Of a DNA stretch of 64,000 bases, positions 34,031-42,873 are shown piece after piece. Each line of letters opens with the position of its first letter. Position 1 is the first letter of the stretch. Below the pieces are notes generated by a model. That model saw only the letters and a program-made list of their open reading frames with translations, searched no databases and was not told where the DNA came from. The translations under genes were made by a program, and so were the position numbers. The stretch comes from UBA6107 sp964533735 (GTDB lineage: Bacteria > Chloroflexota > Anaerolineae > Anaerolineales > Anaerolineaceae): the NCBI GenBank assembly GCA_964533735.1, contig CAZHMD010000002.1:124001-188000 (forward strand). Direction: 5' to 3'.

Positions 34031-34771
34031 GTGAAAAACTTGGTTCTCCCAATTCTATTAATCTTATTGACCTCGTGTACCCTACCATCTTCTGCGCCAT
34101 CGTTATCTGGAACTCCATCTCAGTATCTTGGAACATCGATTACTTCGATAAATCCACTGACCACGTCTCCGGCACCAATTGTTGATCTTGCACCTCTCTT
34201 GGCTGACACCACTCTCAATCAAATCGAAGTGAAGATCCAGCAAAACATACTTGGAACAGCTGGTAGCCTCATAAACGCGAACCTGCGCAACGATTCCGGC
34301 GAATATCGCGTCTTCTCATTGACTTGCGGTTATACATTTGCCCCCAAGGCAAACGAAGACGTACAACAGATGATCCTGATTCAACCCCTGGTGTTTTCCA
34401 TTGAACCGCAGAGTTCGGCAAATATTTTTCCAGTTACGGTATGTATCGAACCTGAGAAAGAAGTACCAGCCATAGGAGAGCACTATTCCTTCGGTCCGAT
34501 GGCGGAAGGTGATTTAAAGATACTTGCTGATTGTGCGTGTGGATCAACTATTTCACCAGAAGATACAATCGCCTTATTCACCCAACAACTCGCATTTTGG
34601 ATGGTGGCATTGGGGAAGAATTCAGGACAGATCATCTCAATGTCTCCAGAGGAGTTCATAAAACTGCTTGCAAGTAAGGAGGTTGACCAGAAGACCCTAG
34701 ACTCTATGAGAGGGTACCTCCCTTTGGTTAAACTCAAAACGATCTCAATATTAAAAAAATGTGGATTATAG
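34031..34771 (+). CDS. Lipoprotein with Cys-patterned domain (paralogue of the next gene)
   Basis: 246 residues. The GTG at 34031 follows AGGAGCTACT and places the lipobox LLTSC at residues 14-18; the frame continues open upstream but into YdcF. The mature part has five conserved cysteines shared with the next lipoprotein: one in LTCGYTFAP, VC after FPVT, the pair CAC and a final KKCGL. The shared core QQMILIQP aligns with QQMMVIQP. No known domain is recognised; it is a surface protein of unknown role. Confidence 0.8.
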   Translation: MKNLVLPILLILLTSCTLPSSAPSLSGTPSQYLGTSITSINPLTTSPAPIVDLAPLLADTTLNQIEVKIQQNILGTAGSLINANLRNDSGEYRVFSLTCGYTFAPKANEDVQQMILIQPLVFSIEPQSSANIFPVTVCIEPEKEVPAIGEHYSFGPMAEGDLKILADCACGSTISPEDTIALFTQQLAFWMVALGKNSGQIISMSPEEFIKLLASKEVDQKTLDSMRGYLPLVKLKTISILKKCGL

Positions 34772-34838
34772 ATTGAATATTTAGTAAAAGAACACTTAGG
34801 TTAATAACCCTGCAGAATTCAACCCTGCTGGCAATCTT

Positions 34839-34868
34839 TTGAAAAATCGACAGTTATTGTCTTATAAT
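34839..34868 (+). promoter_or_regulatory. Sigma-70-type promoter
   Basis: TTGAAA (34839-34844) and TATAAT (34863-34868) with an 18-base spacer. It lies in front of the second lipoprotein gene, which also has AAGGAGGGG before its ATG. Confidence 0.65.
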
Positions 34869-34894
34869 GTGATTAATTTCATAAGGAGGGGTCT

Positions 34895-35680
34895 ATGAAA
34901 AATATTATTGCACTCCTCACTGCACTCTTCATCATTACCAGTTGTAGCGTTCCATCAAGAACCGCATCACTCAGTCAAGAAACAATTCCAACTGAAAATC
35001 TACTTCCATTGCCTTCAACCGTACCCACATCAGTACCCGCGACAGCACCTCCAACAGTGCCACCAAGTGTGCCTGCAAAATTATTAAATTTGATCGACAA
35101 TAACCAGATCATAATAAACGGCATTACAGGAAATGAATTAAATGCAGGATCTGTTGGTAATGTACTCGATCTGCATCTAACCAACAACTCAGAAGAGGTG
35201 GTGGAATTTGAAATCCCATGCGGATTAATATTAGTCCCGGAGGATGCCAGCATTCAGCAAATGATGGTGATCCAGCCCATCTCATTAAGCTTGAAACCCG
35301 GCGAATCTGCTGACTTGGCACCTTTTGTTGTGTGCATACAATCCAGCAACGCCGCACCTGCTGGAGGAGATGGGTTTAAGGTTGGCAGCATCGCAAACGG
35401 CAAACTACTCCAACTCTCAGAATGTTTTTGCATGGAAGAGATCAATTCGGATCAAGATTTTTCGAAACTGATGAGTATTCAATTTGCCACCTGGATGGTC
35501 GCAGATGACACTGATTTTGCTGACTTGCCTGCTGAAAACGGGGGAGCGTTGGATGAATTAATTGGTGATGATAATGGAACTGGAGGTTTGGGCGAGTTAT
35601 TGGAGGCATTTATCACAAGCATGGCGCCAGACGCCAGAACCTGGTTGGACAAATGCCAGATTGAAGTTGGGAACAAATAG
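34895..35680 (+). CDS. Lipoprotein with Cys-patterned domain (paralogue of the previous gene)
   Basis: 261 residues. Lipobox IITSC (Cys about 17), then a Thr/Pro/Ser-rich tether with PTVPPSVPAK, and a domain with the same five-cysteine spacing as the preceding protein (IPCGLILVP, VVCIQ, ECFC, DKCQ). The tail differs from its paralogue by an acidic, Gly-rich insertion (LIGDDNGTGGLGELL) before the last Cys. It has its own promoter and ribosome site, so the two duplicates can be regulated separately. Function unknown. Confidence 0.82.
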   Translation: MKNIIALLTALFIITSCSVPSRTASLSQETIPTENLLPLPSTVPTSVPATAPPTVPPSVPAKLLNLIDNNQIIINGITGNELNAGSVGNVLDLHLTNNSEEVVEFEIPCGLILVPEDASIQQMMVIQPISLSLKPGESADLAPFVVCIQSSNAAPAGGDGFKVGSIANGKLLQLSECFCMEEINSDQDFSKLMSIQFATWMVADDTDFADLPAENGGALDELIGDDNGTGGLGELLEAFITSMAPDARTWLDKCQIEVGNK

Positions 35681-35717
35681 ACAAATCACTAGATTTGAGT
35701 TCTGCAAAACGTGTATT

Positions 35718-35743
35718 AAAAAAGAGCCTCTCGGCTCTTTTTT
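35718..35743. terminator. Bidirectional terminator between convergent genes
   Basis: AAAAAGAGCC (35719-35728) pairs with GGCTCTTTTT (35733-35742) with flanking A and T runs, lying between the lipoprotein gene and the phosphonate-type permease gene. Confidence 0.88.
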
Positions 35744-35748
35744 ATTTA

Positions 35749-36894
35749 TTAGATCAATTGCTTTCTTACCTCTGAGCTGAGGAAATCCAACGCCCACACT
35801 ACAAGGATGATCATCAACAAGGCTGTACCTGCCTGGTGATACTGCAGCGTATTGATGCGCTGCGAAAGGAAGTAACCAATTCCGCCGCCGCCTACGAACC
35901 CAATGATGGTAGAAATACGCACATTGATATCCCAGTGATAAATGGTGAAAGAAAGGAAATCGGGAACAATCTGGGGAACAACTGCGTATCGGACCATCTG
36001 AAGTTTATTAGCGCCTGTGGCTGTAATAGCTTCAATTGGCCCGCTGTCGATACTCTCCACTGCCTCTGAGAACATTTTCCCCAGTGATGCTGCAGTTGTG
36101 ATTGAAAGCGCAATGACACCAGCAAACGGACTTCCAAACCCCACGATCATGGCAAAGATGGTTGCAAGTACCATTGGCTCATAAGAACGCACTATGTTCA
36201 AAAAACCGCGCACGATATAGTACACGATCGAACCCAATTTACCCTTACGAGTGATATTGGAGGCAGCCAGGAAACTAAGTGGGATTGCCAGTATTGTTCC
36301 AATGGTCGTGGCGATCAATGCCATGAAAATAGTAACGAACATGGCGTCCAGTACTTCTTTCAAAGCCGGGTCTGCAATCATCTTGCCGGTGGGAATAGAT
36401 ACTTCGAAGGATATTTGGGCTGGTTTCCCATTTAGAGCGGCTGAAATTGGGCGAATCTCAAGAGGCATATTAATTTCGCCATTTTCGTCCGCCTGGATGT
36501 TCTTAATGCTCAATAACCCACCTTCAGGCAGGATCCAGCGCAGGGAGATCTCAGCGTTGGGTGGCAGATCGTACCCGTGCAGGGTTAGAACATCCTTTGG
36601 TGAACCGCAAGGCGGATCAAGTACAATCCGTGGACCAGTCACCAGTTCGTCAGGATTCGGAACAACATTGCAGGGTACAGGAACTACCTGGGATACGGTA
36701 ACTTTATCTGATTCTTTTGTAAACAATGCCGGGGACAACAATTGACTCATGATGTCCTTGGCTTTGGAACCTGAGGATATGAGTTTCCCAATATCCGGTT
36801 TCGTTACGCGGATGCTGAGGATAAGCAAGCCAACAACTGCAAATATGGCTAGCACTTTGGCAAGAGATTTGAGGAGTGATTTGAAAGTCGCCAT
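35749..36894 (-). CDS. phnE: PhnE-type ABC permease with inserted extracytoplasmic domain
   Basis: 381 residues, about 110 longer than usual PhnE. After the first helix (about 8-28) an outer segment (about 30-165) forms a beta-rich, Ig-like region with two Cys (VPCNVVPNPDEL and PPCGSPKDVLTLHG). The permease core (about 170-381) is normal, with the EAA loop IEAITATGANKLQMVRYAV. I start at the ATG at 36894, two bases downstream of the phnE1 stop (36896-36898); the frame from 36924 would overlap that gene by 29 bases. It pairs with the other permease to form the channel of the importer encoded here. Confidence 0.85.
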   Translation of the reverse strand: MATFKSLLKSLAKVLAIFAVVGLLILSIRVTKPDIGKLISSGSKAKDIMSQLLSPALFTKESDKVTVSQVVPVPCNVVPNPDELVTGPRIVLDPPCGSPKDVLTLHGYDLPPNAEISLRWILPEGGLLSIKNIQADENGEINMPLEIRPISAALNGKPAQISFEVSIPTGKMIADPALKEVLDAMFVTIFMALIATTIGTILAIPLSFLAASNITRKGKLGSIVYYIVRGFLNIVRSYEPMVLATIFAMIVGFGSPFAGVIALSITTAASLGKMFSEAVESIDSGPIEAITATGANKLQMVRYAVVPQIVPDFLSFTIYHWDINVRISTIIGFVGGGGIGYFLSQRINTLQYHQAGTALLMIILVVWALDFLSSEVRKQLI

Positions 36895-36895
36895 G

Positions 36896-38266
36896 TTATA
36901 CCAGTCTCTCCCGGATGCGGGCACTGACGAAGTCCAGAATTACCACAATAACCGCAATGGCAACAAAAGCAGTTCCTACTGCTCTAAAGTCCTGAAGGAT
37001 GATCCACTGCCATAAGAAAAAGCCAATGCCACCACCGCCAACAAACCCGATGATGGTCGAGGAACGCACATTGATGTCCCAGCGGTAGATAGTCAGAGCT
37101 GTGAACGCCGGAACGATTTGAGGGATGACCGCAAAACGCACGATCTGAAACCAGTTAGCGCCAGTCGCCTTAATTGCCTCGATTGGTCCGGGATCAATCC
37201 CCTCCACAACTTCAGAATAGAGTTTACCAAGGGCTGCAGTGGTATGGATGGTAAGGGCGATCATACCTGGAAACGGACCGAGGCCCACAATGATGACGAA
37301 GATGATCGCCATAATTAAGGCTTCAATAGAGCGGACAATATTCAAGACTGTTCGCGTAATAATATAAATGATTGTGGTGATCGGGTTGCCCGTCATCAGG
37401 TTGCGTGCTGCCAGGAATGCAAAGGGTATTGCCAGGATTGCGCCGATCAATGTCGAGAGAAAAGCCAGCGCAAGGGTCTCGTAAATTCCCTGCACAATGT
37501 AACCACCGATGGCAGATAATTCAATCCCGCCAATAGGCCGGCTTTGTTCAAGTTTTATGCGGTGAATTTGCGGGATGGTGGGATCAGGAGCAGTGCTGTG
37601 TACCATGGGTAGTACTTTCCATTCCAGTACAACCCTCCCTTTGGCGTCAGAAACAGCTTCTGCACCCATCGCCTTACCGCCAATTGGATTTTGCCAATAA
37701 AATGAGGTCGTGGTATTTGGCCAGAAACCTTCACCGACTACGGTAATTACATCCCCAACATTGGCGCAGGGTTCTTCTATATATACACGGATACTATCAT
37801 CTGTGCGTAGAGGAACTGGGGGGAAATCGGAACAAGGCGATTGAATATCCGAAAATCCATTTAGCTTTTCTGCCTTTGGCTGCGTGAAATCGATCTTGAA
37901 CATTTGTCGAACAATGTCTTTTGATCTGCCTGCATTTTGGACAAGAGCTTTGAGATCAAATTCTGTAACCTGTCCGCCAATGCCGTAAGCCATCACCAAC
38001 CAGAACAAGATTGGTACAAGGGCGTTTCTCCCCTTCGGTGAGGCTACATCCCAAATATTCCAGAGCCAAAAAAGAAAAGGAATAACAAACCAGAAAGGTT
38101 TTTGATACCCCATGTTGTACCAATAAACAATCGCCAGAGATGATGCAAATCCGATAAAAAGGGCAATTGCAGCCCGGTACCTGCGTTGAAACACCTGCCC
38201 TAAGCCCGGCACAAGTATTGACAATAGTATAGTTATTACTTTGTTGGGAGTCTTTTTGTCAGCCAT
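36896..38266 (-). CDS. phnE: PhnE-type ABC permease with N-terminal helices and inserted domain
   Basis: 456 residues, about 190 longer than usual PhnE. The N-terminal 115 residues hold about four extra hydrophobic helices; an outer beta-rich domain follows (about 120-250: VYIEEPCANVGDVITVVGEG, FWPNTTTSFYW) resembling IPT/Ig-like folds. The permease core (about 255-456) carries the EAA loop IEAIKATGANWFQIVRFAV. The extra outer domain, found in both permeases of the operon, may help dock the binding protein or the substrate. Confidence 0.85.
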   Translation of the reverse strand: MADKKTPNKVITILLSILVPGLGQVFQRRYRAAIALFIGFASSLAIVYWYNMGYQKPFWFVIPFLFWLWNIWDVASPKGRNALVPILFWLVMAYGIGGQVTEFDLKALVQNAGRSKDIVRQMFKIDFTQPKAEKLNGFSDIQSPCSDFPPVPLRTDDSIRVYIEEPCANVGDVITVVGEGFWPNTTTSFYWQNPIGGKAMGAEAVSDAKGRVVLEWKVLPMVHSTAPDPTIPQIHRIKLEQSRPIGGIELSAIGGYIVQGIYETLALAFLSTLIGAILAIPFAFLAARNLMTGNPITTIIYIITRTVLNIVRSIEALIMAIIFVIIVGLGPFPGMIALTIHTTAALGKLYSEVVEGIDPGPIEAIKATGANWFQIVRFAVIPQIVPAFTALTIYRWDINVRSSTIIGFVGGGGIGFFLWQWIILQDFRAVGTAFVAIAVIVVILDFVSARIRERLV

Positions 38267-38271
38267 GGGGT

Positions 38272-39039
38272 TTATTCAAGCGCAGTCGCGCGAATGTCCT
38301 GCGCTTCTTCGCCATAGATTTCTTTGAATTTAACCCGGTCGATATCTGAAGGTAATCCTTCAAAAACCTTAACCCCGTCTTTCAAGCCAATAACCCGGGT
38401 AGCGTAACGCTGAATCAAATCCAGGTAATGCAAGCTGCAGATGACTGTAACTTTATCTACCTTGTTTAATTGTTCAAGGTACTGCATTATCGAGTGCGCC
38501 AGTACCGGGTCAAGGCTGGCAACCGGTTCATCTGCAAGGATAAGCTTTGGTTCCTGCATCAGCGTGCGGGCAATACCCACCCGCTGTTGTTGTCCACCTG
38601 AAAGGGCGTCAGCCCTGCTTTCTACTTTGTCATCAAGTCCAAGCCTGTCAAGTGCGGCGTGGGCACGTTGTTTTTCAGAAGCCGGGAAGATTCCCAGCGT
38701 GGTTGACCATGGGTTTAAATAACCCAATCGACCGTTAAGAACATTGGTCATTACTGTGGATCGTTTTACCAAATTAAAATGTTGGAAGATCATACCGATC
38801 TTTCGGCGGATATGGCGAAGTTCAGCTCCCTTGGAGGCGGTGATGTCGATGCCATCCATGGTGATCTTGCCTTCAGTCGGATCGATCAACCGGTTGATGC
38901 AGCGCAGGAGCGTGGATTTTCCTGATCCGGAGAGCCCGATAATCACCAGAAACTCTCCATCTTGCACTTCAAAACTCAAGTCCTTTAGCGCTTGGGTACC
39001 GCCGGGGTATACCTTGGTTAAGTGTTCAACTTTGAGCAC
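38272..39039 (-). CDS. phnC: Phosphonate-type ABC transporter ATPase
   Basis: 255 residues with Walker A GLSGSGKST, signature LSGGQQQRVGIART, Walker B LILADEPVASLDP and the His of CSLHYLDL. The overall pattern is that of PhnC, which serves import of phosphonate, phosphite or related oxyanions. There are five bases between its stop and phnE1. A terminator separates it from the binding-protein gene upstream. No C-P lyase or phosphonatase gene is in the window, so the transported compound is not fixed by context. Confidence 0.92.
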   Translation of the reverse strand: MLKVEHLTKVYPGGTQALKDLSFEVQDGEFLVIIGLSGSGKSTLLRCINRLIDPTEGKITMDGIDITASKGAELRHIRRKIGMIFQHFNLVKRSTVMTNVLNGRLGYLNPWSTTLGIFPASEKQRAHAALDRLGLDDKVESRADALSGGQQQRVGIARTLMQEPKLILADEPVASLDPVLAHSIMQYLEQLNKVDKVTVICSLHYLDLIQRYATRVIGLKDGVKVFEGLPSDIDRVKFKEIYGEEAQDIRATALE

Positions 39040-39075
39040 GGTTTATTCCTTCAAAATGTGATGATTACAGAATTC

Positions 39076-39110
39076 TAAAAAAAAGATGGAGGGGGGAAAC
39101 CCCCTCCATC
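39076..39110 (-). terminator. Intra-operon terminator between phnD and phnC
   Basis: GATGGAGGGGG (39085-39095) pairs with CCCCCTCCATC (39100-39110); on the minus strand a run of eight T residues follows. It should give excess binding protein over the channel parts. Confidence 0.9.
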
Positions 39111-39125
39111 CTGGTACAAGATTTC

Positions 39126-40163
39126 TTACTTCACCATGGTGGTGATGTCGATACCGGAAGCCTGCAGGGCAGCGCGGAAGGCATCGTAGAAGGAATCTTC
39201 AGCAACCTTGAAACCCTGGATCTCATATCCAGCATTCTTCAAGATTTCTTTTCCTTCATCAGACTCACCCATTGCCAACAAAGCATCCTTGACTGTGGTG
39301 CCAGTTGCGGCATCCATTGCAGTGGAGAAGGAAACATTGTCATTGGGGATGATATTGTCAGTACGCCAAATGACAACGATCTTTTCATTCACATCAGTAT
39401 GAACTTTGTCACTTGTGCGGGCATCGATATAGGTGGCGCCGAAATCACAGATAACGCCATTGGTTGTGCCGGCAGCAACACCAGCATAAAGAGCCTGGAT
39501 GACAGCGGGGTGACCCTGGACAGCGGCGGGAGTCTTGTAATTGACGCCAAATTGTTTCAGGAGTCCACCGGGGATAATGTAACCGGAAACAGACAGGGGA
39601 TCGGTGAAGCAGGGGCGTTTGCCATCAAATTGCTTTAGGGCCGTGGCAGCATCTGCAGTGTTCAAGTTTGTGGCAGCATCGAAGTAAGGGGTGAAAGCTG
39701 CATCAACATGAGCAACAAATTGAGCACCATAGAAATCTGCACCGTTGCGGACAACAACCAACTGAACTTCAGCTGCATTAGCCTGTTTTGCCAGTAAATA
39801 AGCAAAGGTGGGCATGAATCCAACGTGGGCATTGCCGGAAGCCATGGCTTCGATCAATGCGGTGTAGCTGTTGGGGATGGTCACAGTGTATTCGAACCCG
39901 GTCAACTCTTTGAGTTTTGCGGCGATGGCTTCACCACCGACTGTCAACTGCTCGGCAGTGGCAGATGGAGCAAGGGCGATGATGATGGGGTTCTCAACGG
40001 AGCCCAGGGGTTTGGGGGCTTCTGTGGCAACCACAGGGGCTTCAGTCACAACCGGTGCTGCAGTTGGGGCTTTGGTTGGGGCAGCGGTTGGCGTGGTGCA
40101 CGCAGCCAATACCATAATGCTAACAACCAATACGGAAAATAGTACAAACAAACTCTTTTTCAC
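39126..40163 (-). CDS. phnD: PhnD-type substrate-binding lipoprotein
   Basis: 345 residues. Lipobox VLAAC (Cys about 22) followed by an Ala/Pro/Thr tether and a PhnD-like binding fold (PIIIALAPSATAEQLTVGGE, GNAHVGFMPTFAYLLA, KPCFTDPLSVSGYIIPG-like block). Such proteins bind phosphonate, phosphite or phosphate. It is the first gene of the phnDCEE-like unit. The cluster is divergent from nothing nearby; DegV lies upstream on the same strand behind a terminator. Confidence 0.9.
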   Translation of the reverse strand: MKKSLFVLFSVLVVSIMVLAACTTPTAAPTKAPTAAPVVTEAPVVATEAPKPLGSVENPIIIALAPSATAEQLTVGGEAIAAKLKELTGFEYTVTIPNSYTALIEAMASGNAHVGFMPTFAYLLAKQANAAEVQLVVVRNGADFYGAQFVAHVDAAFTPYFDAATNLNTADAATALKQFDGKRPCFTDPLSVSGYIIPGGLLKQFGVNYKTPAAVQGHPAVIQALYAGVAAGTTNGVICDFGATYIDARTSDKVHTDVNEKIVVIWRTDNIIPNDNVSFSTAMDAATGTTVKDALLAMGESDEGKEILKNAGYEIQGFKVAEDSFYDAFRAALQASGIDITTMVK

Positions 40164-40242
40164 TTTTCTCCTCCTATAGGATTGGGATTACAAATTTGCG
40201 TTTTTTCCCGAACGCAAAGTTAATCATATACCATTAGAAACT

Positions 40243-40269
40243 AAAAGGCAAGATTGACTTGCCTTTTTT
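40243..40269. terminator. Terminator between degV and phnD
   Basis: GGCAAG (40247-40252) pairs with CTTGCC (40258-40263) with A4 on one flank and T6 on the other, so it can work in either direction; on the minus strand it would end the degV transcript. Confidence 0.6.
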
Positions 40270-40303
40270 ATCTTAAAATTACGGGTTTTTAAATCGTTGA
40301 AAG

Positions 40304-41164
40304 TCAAGATTCAGAATACCCGCAAAGCGCCAGCGCACCTGGACCGGTATGGGTTCCCAACACTGGTGAAACAATCCCCACGATCAGTTCCGCAGGATTG
40401 TACTCAGCCTTAACACGTTCAGCCAACGCACGCGCTTCTTCATCAGCGGCATTATGCAACACTGCTATGCGCAACGGCTTAGTCTTGTCCAATTTTTTAA
40501 AGAAACTGGAGTAAAGGGTTTCAATAGCTTTACTGCGAGTCGTAGAAATATCGCCCGGTTCAACTGTACCGGTCTTGTGGTTCACCCGGATCTGGGGTTT
40601 GATCTTGAGCATGTGACCGAGCATCCTGGCGGCGCCAGCAATCCGGCCACCTTTGATGAGATATTCCAGAGTGTTCAAGACAATATGGTAATGAAGCCCT
40701 TCCCGCACGCGGTTGGCAGCCTGCACCATTTCACTAACGTTCCCACCTGATTCGCGCGCCCTAGCCATGGCTAAAACCTGCCAACCAAGACTCATTGAAT
40801 TCCCTTTGGAATCCACAATGGTAATCGGTAGTTTGTACCCCTGGGCAGCCGCGCGAGCAGATTCAAGCGTTCCGCTCATGGCTCCGCTGATCGTGATCAC
40901 AACGATCCTGGTTGCCCCTTGAGCACTCGCAGCGTTATAGGCATCCAGGAATTGCTGCGGCGTTGGCTGCGATGTGGATGGGTATCCCGGTTCAGTTTCA
41001 AGCCGGCGATAAAAATCTTCCGCGGTCAAATCCACTCCATCCAAATACTGTTTATCCCCCCAAACAATTGTTAGTGGCACTATTCGGATCTGATATTCTT
41101 CCCGTAATTTTGCAGGCAAATCACTAGTGCTGTCAGTGATCAGCGCTATGGTTGAATTGATCAT
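40304..41164 (-). CDS. DegV-family fatty-acid-binding protein
   Basis: 286 residues. DegV signature parts are IALITDSTSDLPAKL at the start, VPLTIVWGD, TSQPTPQQF, ITISGAMSGTLESARAA and VDSKGNSMSLGW, and the C-terminal ILVGIVSPVLGTHTGPGALAL. Family members bind a fatty acid, with a role in fatty-acid kinase systems (FakB). I start at the ATG at 41164, preceded by GGAAGGTAG; the ATG at 41179 is nearer the AT-rich region and has no site. Confidence 0.93.
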   Translation of the reverse strand: MINSTIALITDSTSDLPAKLREEYQIRIVPLTIVWGDKQYLDGVDLTAEDFYRRLETEPGYPSTSQPTPQQFLDAYNAASAQGATRIVVITISGAMSGTLESARAAAQGYKLPITIVDSKGNSMSLGWQVLAMARARESGGNVSEMVQAANRVREGLHYHIVLNTLEYLIKGGRIAGAARMLGHMLKIKPQIRVNHKTGTVEPGDISTTRSKAIETLYSSFFKKLDKTKPLRIAVLHNAADEEARALAERVKAEYNPAELIVGIVSPVLGTHTGPGALALCGYSES

Positions 41165-41306
41165 TATTCTACCTTCCAACTGAGATAATCAAATTATAAT
41201 ACCTGCTTGTATCAAATTCCACGTTTTTGATTCCTTACAATCCTGTTAAAATTGATACCTCTACTTCTCAATCCTATAACCCTAACCTCACAATCCTTTC
41301 ATTAAA

Positions 41307-42539
41307 ATGCAAAAACTCCGTTCAACTTTCAATGAATATCCGCGTAATTTCTGGATTCTAATCGGCTCTCTCTTCATTGACCGGCTGGGTGGGGCATTGA
41401 TCTTCCCCTTCTTCTCCCTATATATCACCGAGAAATTTGGTGTCGGCATGACACAAGTCGGCACCCTGTTTGCCTTTTACGCAGTATCCAGTTTTATTGG
41501 TTCTCTCATTGGCGGCGCTCTTACAGACCGCTTCGGACGACGCGCCTTAATGATCTTCGGGCTCATCTCCAGTGCTGTCACCGCTCTCATTATGGGGTTA
41601 TCAAAGGACTTTCAGACCTTCTTCCTCTTTTCAGTGATAGTCGGAGCTTTTGCGGATATGGGTCACCCTGCTGGACAAGCCATGCTTACCGATATTCTGC
41701 CTGAAACCAAGCGCATTGAAGGATTCGGTATCCTGCGCGTGGTGGCCAACCTGGCAGTCACCATTGGTCCCGCCATAGGGGGTTTGATTGCCTCAAAATC
41801 CTTTTTCGCCCTCTTCGTTATTGACGCAATCGCTTCTGCCGTCACTGCCCTGATTGTCTTTTTAACCATGCCGGAGACAAAACCGGAAAAACGCATTGAT
41901 CAGCCACACGAGTCCATAATTCAGACTTTTAAAGGTTATTCGGTTGCTTTGAAGGACAGGATTTTTATTCTCTTCCTGACTGCCTCGGCGATCATGGTGA
42001 TCGTGTATATGCAGATGAATACCACTCTTTCGGTTTACCTACGGGATGTTCATCAAATAACCACCCAACAATTTGGCTACATTCTCAGCCTCAACGCTGC
42101 CATGGTGGTGGTCTTCCAATTCTGGATCACCCGCCGTATTTCGAAATATGCTCCCATGATGTTGATGACTGTTGGCACTCTCTTCTATTTAGTGGGGTTT
42201 ACTATGTACGGTTTTGTGACCACCTATCTCTACTTCCTGATTGCCATGGTCATTATCACAATCGGTGAAATGATCGTTTCTCCGACCTCAACTGCACTGG
42301 TCGCGCGCCTGGCACCGGTGGACATGCGCGGCCGCTATATGGCGGTCTCTGGTTTTAGCTGGATCATTCCCTCAGCTGTCGGTCCTCTTGCAGCAGGGTT
42401 CATCATGGATAACCTTGATCCACGTTGGGTTTGGTATGCCTCAGGTATCCTGGCAGCAATAGCCACCCTTGGATTCTATGCACTGCACCGCGGGTCGTCT
42501 GTAAGGTTGCAAAACAAGCCGCCTGCGATCGTGGATTGA
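41307..42539 (+). CDS. MFS transporter
   Basis: 410 residues with twelve helices; the loop motif after helix 2 is GGALTDRFGRRALM, close to the canonical MFS motif A, and the central cytoplasmic loop is basic. It resembles drug-efflux type MFS proteins (MdtG-like). It is divergent from degV with a 142-base gap that holds no clear promoter I can name, and is followed by the upstream region of the hydroxylase operon. Confidence 0.9.
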   Translation: MQKLRSTFNEYPRNFWILIGSLFIDRLGGALIFPFFSLYITEKFGVGMTQVGTLFAFYAVSSFIGSLIGGALTDRFGRRALMIFGLISSAVTALIMGLSKDFQTFFLFSVIVGAFADMGHPAGQAMLTDILPETKRIEGFGILRVVANLAVTIGPAIGGLIASKSFFALFVIDAIASAVTALIVFLTMPETKPEKRIDQPHESIIQTFKGYSVALKDRIFILFLTASAIMVIVYMQMNTTLSVYLRDVHQITTQQFGYILSLNAAMVVVFQFWITRRISKYAPMMLMTVGTLFYLVGFTMYGFVTTYLYFLIAMVIITIGEMIVSPTSTALVARLAPVDMRGRYMAVSGFSWIIPSAVGPLAAGFIMDNLDPRWVWYASGILAAIATLGFYALHRGSSVRLQNKPPAIVD

Positions 42540-42637
42540 TTTGCGGGTGATCTCTATCTGGGGCATTGTTTCAGGGAATATTCAATAATTGACGGGTTAC
42601 ATTTATCCCTTTTTGTCTGACAACCTGAATATTTTCC

Positions 42638-42666
42638 TTGTAAACCTTTTTTAAACATGCTATTAT
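42638..42666 (+). promoter_or_regulatory. Extended -10 promoter of the molybdenum hydroxylase operon
   Basis: TTGTAA (42638-42643), 17-base spacer, TATTAT (42661-42666) preceded by TGC, an extended -10. The transcript would start near 42673 and carry a leader of about 200 bases up to the ATG at 42874, which contains one small hairpin (CCAGC/GCTGG at 42833-42846). I see no known riboswitch in it. Between 42540 and 42637 I see no other feature. Confidence 0.6.
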
Positions 42667-42873
42667 TTCTTAATAGCGAATGACTAAACTTGAAATCAAT
42701 AAAAAAATACAATCCATGAAATTGAAGGCGAGGTGAATTCCATAACAATTACGCGATTTTAATTAACCTCTTTCCATCATTTGAAAATATTTGCACTTCA
42801 TCTTAAAAAGCAATTCACATTCAATGAATTAACCAGCAAAGGCTGGAAAAAACACTTAAAGACAGGACATACT

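Noticed and set aside
39871..40179. Antisense frame opposite phnD with Ala/Gly/Val repeats
   Set aside because: It mirrors the Ala/Pro/Thr tether of the lipoprotein; not a gene.
42667..42873. Possible purine-type riboswitch in the leader of the hydroxylase operon
   Set aside because: The conserved core of purine riboswitches is not present; only one small hairpin is seen.
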